A stretch of 18,062 nt of DNA, from positions 1 through 18,062 of the forward strand of contig CAZAIM010000047.1 in assembly GCA_964485215.1 (NCBI GenBank), given 5' to 3'. Of this stretch, positions 6,792 through 13,341 are shown piece by piece. The DNA is from HGM04593 sp964485215 (GTDB lineage: Bacteria; Bacteroidota; Bacteroidia; Bacteroidales; Bacteroidaceae). Under the pieces are notes generated by a model. The model saw only the letters and a list, made by a program, of their open reading frames with translations. It was not told the origin of the DNA and did no database searches. A program made the translations under genes and the position numbers. Within the stretch, counting starts at the first letter, position 1. Every line of letters begins with the position of its first letter.

Positions 6792-8441
6792 ATGTCAAGA
6801 CGTTTATTTACTTTCGCGCTACTCATAGCGGCATTTGTCACTGGTACATTCTCACAGACAGGCGAGGTTCCGGGCATTCTTCCAAAGCCCGCATCGCTCA
6901 CCATCGGCAACAAGAACATACGCTTTGAGCTTAACCGCGACACAAGAGTCGTATGCAAGCTCGACGACAGGAATGTTAAATTCGCAATCAGGGAACTGAA
7001 CAGCCTTGCAAAGGAGATTCTTGGCAAGGAACTGAAGAAAAGCAGCAAGGTCTCGGGGGCGAACAATATCATCATAAGGGAGGATGCCTCGCTGAAGGAG
7101 GAGGGCTACACCCTTGACATCTGCCCCGAGAACATCATCATCCGCGCCAAGAGCGCGGCTGGAGTATTCTATGCCGTGCAGACATTGAAGCAGCTTATAC
7201 CTGTCCAGGCATACGAAACGCCGCTTGACCTCGAGAAGGTATACCTGCCGACACTGAAGATTACCGATGCTCCGCATTTTGGCTACCGCGGCTTTATGCT
7301 CGACTGCTCACGCCACTTCTGGGATGTGGAAACAATAAAAGAGGTAATCGACATTCTTGCACTGCACAAAATGAACCGTTTCCACTGGCACTTGACCGAG
7401 GACCAGGGATGGCGCATTGAGATAAAGAAATATCCGTTGCTCACAGAGGTTGGCAGTCTGCGCGAACAGACCACCACCGGACATAACGAGGGGCTTGACG
7501 GAATACCATACGGAGGCTACTACACACAGAAGGATATTAAGGAGATTGTAAAGTATGCTCAGGAACGTTTTGTGACAATAGTGCCCGAGATTGAGATTCC
7601 CGGACACTCGCTCGGCGCATTGAGCGCGTACCCATGGCTCGGCTGCGAGGGCGAGGAAGGGAACTACAAGACCTGGGCCTATTGGGGCGTATCGAAGCAG
7701 ATTGCCTGTGCCGGCCGCGAGAGCACATTCGAGTTTTGGGAGAATGTGCTCGACGAGGTGATGGAACTTTTCCCCGGCGAGTACATACATATTGGCGGCG
7801 ATGAGGCACCACGCGACATGTGGAAGGAGTGTCCCGACTGCCAGCAGCGCATAAAGGAGAACAACCTGAAGAACGAGGCCGAGCTGCAGTCCTATGTGAA
7901 CAGCCGCATAGAGAAATACCTGAACAAACACGGCCGTAAGATGATTGGATGGGACGAGATTCTTGAAGGCGGTGTGAGCCAGGGTGCGACAATCATGTCG
8001 TGGCGCGGCACGGAAGGCGGAATAGCAGCAGCCAGGAGAGGCAACAATGCGATTATGACCCCGGGCAGCTACTGCTACCTCGACTACCGCCAGACAACCG
8101 ACCGCAAGGATGAACTCGACAGCAACGGCAGCTATGTGCCACTACGCAAGTCATATTCATTCGACCCTTACGACCAACTGACCAAAGAAGAACAGAAATA
8201 TATTATGGGAGTACAGGGCAACCTGTGGACAGAGTATGTCACCACACCTATGCAGCTGCAATACAAGGCACTCCCTCGTCTGGGTGCCATTGCCGAGATT
8301 GGATGGAGCAACCCCGACCCCAAGACTAAGGATGTAGAAGAGTTCATAGGCAGAGCCAAGGAACTGGCACGCTACTACAGCGTATGGGGTTGGAGCTTCG
8401 GCCGCCACTTCTACGAAGACGGCGTTCAGGTGGGCTGGTAG
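6792..8441 (+). CDS. Secreted GH20 beta-N-acetylhexosaminidase
   Basis: A 549-residue exoglycosidase releasing terminal beta-linked GlcNAc or GalNAc. A signal peptide spans about residues 1-21 (basic MSRR, hydrophobic core, TFSQ end). Residues about 25-155 form the GH20 N-terminal alpha/beta domain, and the catalytic barrel runs from about 160 (GYRGFMLDCSRHF, with substrate-binding Arg166) to about 510. The catalytic pair of substrate-assisted cleavage is Asp337-Glu338 in HIGGDEAP. HLTEDQGWRIEI at 200-211, SWRGTEGG at 403-410 and LWTEYV at 478-483 give the usual pocket aromatics. Length is typical of Bacteroidetes enzymes. It is monocistronic, with its own promoter and a terminator before the sialidase gene. 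Linkage preference is unknown. Confidence 0.95.
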   Translation: MSRRLFTFALLIAAFVTGTFSQTGEVPGILPKPASLTIGNKNIRFELNRDTRVVCKLDDRNVKFAIRELNSLAKEILGKELKKSSKVSGANNIIIREDASLKEEGYTLDICPENIIIRAKSAAGVFYAVQTLKQLIPVQAYETPLDLEKVYLPTLKITDAPHFGYRGFMLDCSRHFWDVETIKEVIDILALHKMNRFHWHLTEDQGWRIEIKKYPLLTEVGSLREQTTTGHNEGLDGIPYGGYYTQKDIKEIVKYAQERFVTIVPEIEIPGHSLGALSAYPWLGCEGEEGNYKTWAYWGVSKQIACAGRESTFEFWENVLDEVMELFPGEYIHIGGDEAPRDMWKECPDCQQRIKENNLKNEAELQSYVNSRIEKYLNKHGRKMIGWDEILEGGVSQGATIMSWRGTEGGIAAARRGNNAIMTPGSYCYLDYRQTTDRKDELDSNGSYVPLRKSYSFDPYDQLTKEEQKYIMGVQGNLWTEYVTTPMQLQYKALPRLGAIAEIGWSNPDPKTKDVEEFIGRAKELARYYSVWGWSFGRHFYEDGVQVGW

Positions 8442-8511
8442 CGCACACGCCTCAGCCCATTATGGCTTACGGTAGTTAAAATATTTTGTATTAAATAAAT
8501 TTAAGAAAAAT

Positions 8512-8545
8512 AATAGAGGCTTGTTTTGCACAAGTCTCTATTTTT
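8512..8545 (+). terminator. Rho-independent terminator after the GH20 gene
   Basis: A 13-bp stem with one G-U pair (arms 8512-8524 and 8530-8542, 5-base loop) runs into five T at 8541-8545. It lies 70 bases past the GH20 stop codon. The right arm and T run also contain the -7 box of the next gene. Confidence 0.82.
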
Positions 8546-8546
8546 G
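8539..8546 (+). promoter_or_regulatory. Candidate -7 box of the sialidase gene
   Basis: TATTTTTG matches TAnnTTTG exactly and lies 54 bases ahead of the start codon. It overlaps the terminator of the preceding gene. The nearest TTG upstream is 15 bases away, shorter than usual, so the -33 element is uncertain. Confidence 0.42.
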
Positions 8547-8600
8547 TAGCATTCCTGCAAAACAGGATTACTTTACAAAACAAAAAACTAACCAAAATTT

Positions 8601-11600
8601 ATGAAGAAAAAATTTACACTATTACTGTGCTGTCTGCTCACCGCATTGACAGCATTGGCCGATGAGCCGTTCCGCAACCACAGGTACGACTCGTTCAAGG
8701 TTCTCGAGACCAACAGCGAGAGCATTGTATTCATAGGCAACAGCATAACCGACATGCACTGCTGGCCGGAGACTTTCGTCACCTCAGAGGGCAACTACCT
8801 GCCTATTGTCAACCGCGGAAATTCGGGAACATACTCTACCGAGCAGAGCAACAACCTTGAATCGTACCTCAATGGCAAGCCCAAAAAGGTATTCATGATG
8901 ATTGGTACAAACGACATTGCCACTTCGGGCGGCCTGAACTTCAGCCCCGAGCAGGTACTTATGTATGTAAAGAGCATTGTAGAGCGTATCCACCAACGCT
9001 CACCCGAGACAAAGGTATACCTCTACAGCATACTCAACAACACCACCTACAACCGCGTAGAAGCGACTTGGCTGCGCACCAACGAGATTGTAAAGGCCTA
9101 TGCAGAAACAGCCGATAAAGTGACCTATATCGACCTTTATGACAAGCTCACAGGTGTTGCAAGCGGCGGAGTGTGGAGCTATGACAACCTGCACCTGACC
9201 GCAGCAGCCTACAAGGTATGGTGCGAGACTATCTGCCAGTACCTTCAGGAGGGAGAGGACTACACAGTTTCTACCGTTTACCCCGAGAACACCTCTTCAA
9301 TACAGAACAACGGCGGGCTTGGCAGTGCCAACGGCATGCGTGCGACATACTTCAGCATGATGCCCATAAGCAGCAACGACGTGCTTGTACTTGGTGATGA
9401 ATTCATAAAGAACGGAGAGTGGCAGGAACTTCTCGGCAACCTTAACGTGAAGAACCGCGGAACAGGCTGGGGTTACGGAGGCGAAATCTCCATTACAAGC
9501 AAGCTTGTCGATGCCATGTATGCAAACACCGGTGTAGAGAAGAATGATGCAAAGGCTATCTTTATATACACAGGTACAGCCGACTGCAACGGAAGCACCG
9601 ACATCGAAACAGTCAAGACCAGCTACAAGGCTCTTGTTGACAAGATTACCGAAAAATCGCCCACATCGAAGATTTATCTCATGGCACTTTGTCCTACAGG
9701 CAATGCAACAACAAACACATCGCGCATAGCTGTTCTCAACGAATATCTTGCCACACTTGCAACAGGAAACATCAAGTTCATCGACACCTACACCCCGCTG
9801 CTCAACGGAAACGTTGCAGATACAAAGTACTTCTACCCATCGAACTATCTCGGCGGTTTGGGTTACGTAAAAATGGCAAACCTTATGAAAGATGCTCTTC
9901 TCGAGGATTTCCCCGAGGATTCATACAATGTGATTAGCGAGAGCGATGCCGAGAACCGGTATGCACAGGCAAGCCGACGCAACACAGTGTCACAGGCTAT
10001 TGCACGCGGCCTCATCATGGAACGCGGTACAGCAATGGGACAGTATGACCCGGAGAAGATGGCCGAATTTGATGCGGAACTTGAAAAGGCAAACGCACTG
10101 CTTGAGAAGGACAACATCACTGAAGCCGAGGCCACTGAAATTGCCGGCAAAATGAACAGCATCGTTGAAACTGCACTTGCAATGCCTAAGGCAAGCACTG
10201 CCGATGAAGAGTACTGGTATCAGTTCACATCACTGCGCAGCCCGAGCCTCTATTTCTCGGCAGAAGGTGAAGTTGCAGGCGTAGCAGGCAAGGACAACAC
10301 CGGTGCTGCTGCAGTCTCCATGTGGAAGTTCATTGACCGTGGCGACAACACATACGACATCGTTAACCGCCAGTACGGTTCATATCTGAACCCTGTAGCC
10401 AACTACAACACACAGATTACCACCACAAAGACACAACCGGCAAACGGCTGGACCATAAGCTATGCCAACACACCATCTTTTTATATAATATCATCGGGTG
10501 ACGTGCAGCTTAACCAGACAGGTTCAGGCCAAAGCTACACCATTTATAACTGGAGCAGCAGTGCAAGTTTGGGCAGTGACCGCGGTGATGACGGATGCCA
10601 GATTGCAATTGCAGAGGCTGCAGAACTTGAAGAGCTGCCAACGACATTGGAGTACATCGTTGACAAGGCTAACGGAAGCCTCTACCACAAAAACGGTTCA
10701 GCCAACCAGAGCTGGAACTGCGTGTGGAAAAGCAACGCCACTCCACAGCTACAGTTCGGTTGCGGAACTATCAACAATATGAACTGGAACGGCAACAACG
10801 TGCAGCTTATGACTGGAACCGCCGGCAGTGCAACATATACGCTTACCCCTCCGGCAGGATATGTCATCAGCGACTACAGTTTCACCTTTGCCAACAACGG
10901 ACACAGCACCGGCCTTACGCTCACTATGGACGACGGTACTGAATATACGACATCCACAACTGCCAAGACCATAAGTGCGACAAAGAAGGCACTTAGCTCT
11001 GTTGCATTCACACTTGCCGGAACCAACGGCAACGGTGTGGTGCTCACTGACTTCACTGTCAAGGTAAAGGAAGACAAACTGGAGATGCCATCTGTCAGCA
11101 CCGAAGATGACGTACACTGGTATTATATAACAAACGCATCCACCAAGTCATACTGCGCAGGCAAGGTTATCTACTACGACGGCGAGACCGAGAAATTGCG
11201 TTTCGGCGACAAGACCTTCAGTGCCGACCGCATATGGAGTTTCTGGGAAAAGGATGGAAAACTCACAATAAAGAACTATAAAGGCGAGTATTTCGGCACT
11301 GCCGGTGCCGGCACAGGCGGCAACACGGCTTTCGGTGTTGTCGATGAGCCTAACTACATCTACAACATACAGAGTGCGTTCGGTTTCTTCATCATCAAGG
11401 ACAACGCTGTCGAACTGCACGCACAGGAGGCCGGCGCAGTAATTGTACGTTGGGCAGCAGACACCGACGGAGCGTCATTGTGGCGTTTCGACGAAGTTGA
11501 TACAAGCAACGCTCTGGCCGAACTCGCAACATCCAAAGTTGTTCAGGGCAAGGTTAGCACAGGTATCGGAAACACCGACCAGCCTATAGTACGTTCAACC

Positions 11601-13250
11601 TTACGCATCAGCGGCCTTGAGGGCAATGTGACATTCCAGGGCGTGAAGGGAACATTCGTAGGAACAGACAAGAATGACATCACTAATGTAAAGGCATATT
11701 TCGCAACCAATTCACGCGAGCTCTTTATCGATTCAGAGAAGAAGATGACTTGGCGCGAGGAGAACGGCGAACTGTTCGGCGAGGCTGTCACCGTAAATGA
11801 CGACGGCACATTCAGCATAACAGGTACAAGAAGCCTTGAACCCGGTGACCATTATCTGTGGATTACATACGACATTGCCGAAACCGCAAAGGAGGGCAAC
11901 ACTGTCGATGCCACCATCACAGCATATACAATTGACGGGAAAGAGGTTGCCGAAAACAACGGTAATCCCACCTATAGTGCAACAATATTCCTTTCGGAGG
12001 GTGCAGTGCTCATGCCAATGGACAAAGGCTCTCTCTACTACCGCATTCCAGCCATTACGGTTACAACCGACGGCAAGCGTCTTGTAACACTCACTGACGA
12101 CCGCAAGGGACACAACGCCGACCTTCCTTCACACTGCTACCTTGTAGCACAGTATTCCGAGGACAACGGCCGCACATGGAGCGACCCTGTCACAGTTGCC
12201 GGAACTGCCGAGACAGGCGGTGACTACGGACATGGCGACGCATCAATTGTTACCAACCGTGAGAACGGCGAGATTGTAGGTATCATGACAAGTGCCGGAA
12301 CATACGGACACGGCTTCTTTGCCGGAACTGCAGCCGAGCCTCCACGCTGGAAGACTATTATCAGCCACGATGGCGGTCTCACTTGGGAAGCACCTGTCGA
12401 CCACACCGACGACCTTTTCGGAGCAAACTGCTCAAACCCCAACACCAACACTTGGAAGAGCGGATTCTCGGGTTCAGGTGCTGCACTGCAGAAACGTGAT
12501 GGAACACTCGTTTCAAGTTTCGTGAACCGCCAGGCCGACAACAGCCAGCACTTCTACTTCTTCATGAGCAAGGACGGAGGTCTGAACTGGTACGTGAGCG
12601 GTACAAGCGGTACAAGCGGAGCCGACGAGCCGAAGACACTTGAGCGCAACAACGGCGACCTCGCTATCAGCGTACGCTCAAGCGGCTACAACTACTACAA
12701 CTACACATCGGACGATGGCGCGACATGGCACTTGCCTTCACAGACACGCTTCACAAGCGGAATCTCGGGCAACGCATGCGACGGAGAGTATATGGTATGG
12801 TGCTCAACTGTTGAGGGCAACCCATGGAATGTAGCACTGCAGACGCTGCCAAACAGCGGAAGCCGCCAGAATGTGAGCATAGCACTCTCTACCGATGAAG
12901 GTGCAACCTTCGGTACACCGAAGACCATTTGCCCACGCGGCTCGGCCTACAGTGCTGCAGTCGTTATGCCCGACGGAACACTCGGTGTATATTACGAAGA
13001 GAATGGAGTGTTCGGCGGATATACAATGCGCTTCGTACGTTTCTCTCTCGACTGGGCAAGTAACGGCACATATAAGTTCACCGAGGAGAACCCGTTCCAC
13101 CCTATCAAGTCGACAAACCCGACCGGAATTGAGGAGATAACAGATAACAGAGTACAGAGTACAGATATATTTGACCTCCAGGGCCGAAAGGTAGAGAACC
13201 CAAGCAAGGGCATCTACATTATCGGTGGTAAAAAGGTTTTGGTAAAATAA
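8601..13250 (+). CDS. Multidomain secreted GH33 sialidase with N-terminal SGNH esterase domains
   Basis: A 1549-residue protein. Residues 1-20: signal peptide ending ALA before DEP. About 36-218: SGNH hydrolase with all blocks (Ser48 in GNSIT, Gly73, Asn104 in GTND, Asp195 and His198 in DNLH). About 255-440: second SGNH-like domain with the catalytic residues replaced (Glu267, Ala327, Pro413, Tyr416). About 447-530: helical linker. About 535-672 and 834-966: two related beta-trefoil-like modules flanking a beta-sandwich-like region (677-823). About 968-1131: sialidase-associated N-terminal domain. About 1133-1503: GH33 propeller with RIP (1148-1150) and five Asp-box-like repeats (1186, 1255, 1323, 1370, 1430). 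About 1509-1549: C-terminal sorting-like segment. It should release sialic acids, with SGNH-1 probably removing O-acetyl groups. Sialidase call firm; esterase substrate and middle modules inferred. Confidence 0.92.
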   Translation: MKKKFTLLLCCLLTALTALADEPFRNHRYDSFKVLETNSESIVFIGNSITDMHCWPETFVTSEGNYLPIVNRGNSGTYSTEQSNNLESYLNGKPKKVFMMIGTNDIATSGGLNFSPEQVLMYVKSIVERIHQRSPETKVYLYSILNNTTYNRVEATWLRTNEIVKAYAETADKVTYIDLYDKLTGVASGGVWSYDNLHLTAAAYKVWCETICQYLQEGEDYTVSTVYPENTSSIQNNGGLGSANGMRATYFSMMPISSNDVLVLGDEFIKNGEWQELLGNLNVKNRGTGWGYGGEISITSKLVDAMYANTGVEKNDAKAIFIYTGTADCNGSTDIETVKTSYKALVDKITEKSPTSKIYLMALCPTGNATTNTSRIAVLNEYLATLATGNIKFIDTYTPLLNGNVADTKYFYPSNYLGGLGYVKMANLMKDALLEDFPEDSYNVISESDAENRYAQASRRNTVSQAIARGLIMERGTAMGQYDPEKMAEFDAELEKANALLEKDNITEAEATEIAGKMNSIVETALAMPKASTADEEYWYQFTSLRSPSLYFSAEGEVAGVAGKDNTGAAAVSMWKFIDRGDNTYDIVNRQYGSYLNPVANYNTQITTTKTQPANGWTISYANTPSFYIISSGDVQLNQTGSGQSYTIYNWSSSASLGSDRGDDGCQIAIAEAAELEELPTTLEYIVDKANGSLYHKNGSANQSWNCVWKSNATPQLQFGCGTINNMNWNGNNVQLMTGTAGSATYTLTPPAGYVISDYSFTFANNGHSTGLTLTMDDGTEYTTSTTAKTISATKKALSSVAFTLAGTNGNGVVLTDFTVKVKEDKLEMPSVSTEDDVHWYYITNASTKSYCAGKVIYYDGETEKLRFGDKTFSADRIWSFWEKDGKLTIKNYKGEYFGTAGAGTGGNTAFGVVDEPNYIYNIQSAFGFFIIKDNAVELHAQEAGAVIVRWAADTDGASLWRFDEVDTSNALAELATSKVVQGKVSTGIGNTDQPIVRSTLRISGLEGNVTFQGVKGTFVGTDKNDITNVKAYFATNSRELFIDSEKKMTWREENGELFGEAVTVNDDGTFSITGTRSLEPGDHYLWITYDIAETAKEGNTVDATITAYTIDGKEVAENNGNPTYSATIFLSEGAVLMPMDKGSLYYRIPAITVTTDGKRLVTLTDDRKGHNADLPSHCYLVAQYSEDNGRTWSDPVTVAGTAETGGDYGHGDASIVTNRENGEIVGIMTSAGTYGHGFFAGTAAEPPRWKTIISHDGGLTWEAPVDHTDDLFGANCSNPNTNTWKSGFSGSGAALQKRDGTLVSSFVNRQADNSQHFYFFMSKDGGLNWYVSGTSGTSGADEPKTLERNNGDLAISVRSSGYNYYNYTSDDGATWHLPSQTRFTSGISGNACDGEYMVWCSTVEGNPWNVALQTLPNSGSRQNVSIALSTDEGATFGTPKTICPRGSAYSAAVVMPDGTLGVYYEENGVFGGYTMRFVRFSLDWASNGTYKFTEENPFHPIKSTNPTGIEEITDNRVQSTDIFDLQGRKVENPSKGIYIIGGKKVLVK
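9363..9920 (+). other. Degenerate (probably inactive) SGNH domain inside the sialidase protein
   Basis: This segment (residues about 255-440) follows the fold pattern of the preceding SGNH domain: VLVLGDEFI against IVFIGNSIT, KNRGTGWGY against VNRGNSGTY, YTGTADCNG against MIGTNDIAT, IYLMALCPT against VYLYSILNN, and YPSNYLGGLGY against YDNLHLTAAAY. At the four catalytic positions Ser is Glu267, Asn is Ala327, Asp is Pro413 and His is Tyr416. The frame is intact and the structural residues are kept, so it is a retained domain, not decay. Alignment was made by eye. Confidence 0.75.
13125..13247 (+). other. C-terminal sorting-like segment of the sialidase
   Basis: Residues about 1509-1549 have the pattern IFDLQGRKV, then NPSKGIYII, then GGKKVLVK at the very end. 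Such tails are common on secreted Bacteroidetes proteins and resemble type IX secretion C-terminal domains. Whether this one directs surface export or only adds a small beta fold is not known. The GH20, esterase and sulfatase proteins here lack it. Confidence 0.6.
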
Positions 13251-13256
13251 TTGAAC

Positions 13257-13288
13257 AAAAGGAGTGGTTCACTGAGCCACTCCTTTTT
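13257..13288 (+). terminator. Rho-independent terminator after the sialidase gene
   Basis: A 14-bp stem with one G-T pair (arms 13257-13270 and 13274-13287, 3-base loop) ends in five T at 13284-13288. It starts 6 bases after the sialidase stop codon, and its T run forms part of the next promoter. Confidence 0.85.
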
Positions 13289-13317
13289 GTATGTTCGGAT
13301 TTAATACATTATATTCG
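13286..13317 (+). promoter_or_regulatory. Promoter of the sialate O-acetylesterase gene
   Basis: TTTG (13286-13289), 20 bases, then TATATTCG (13310-13317), a good fit to the Bacteroidetes -33/-7 promoter and the best spaced in the window. It lies 24 bases ahead of the chosen start at 13342 and downstream of the alternative ATG at 13291, which supports the later start. Confidence 0.6.
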
Positions 13318-13341
13318 CATAGAGAAACAACACACACTATA

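Noticed and set aside
8551..8571. Small inverted repeat (TCCTG, 5 bases, CAGGA) in the sialidase leader
   Set aside because: A 5-bp stem is too weak and common to call a riboswitch or attenuator.
12599..12620. Short tandem repeat encoding SGTSGTSG in the sialidase
   Set aside because: Only about two copies of a nine-base unit in a surface loop; not a repeat element.
13291..13341. Earlier in-frame ATG for the esterase gene, adding 17 residues
   Set aside because: It would place a polar stretch before the signal peptide and start translation between the -33 and -7 elements of the predicted promoter.
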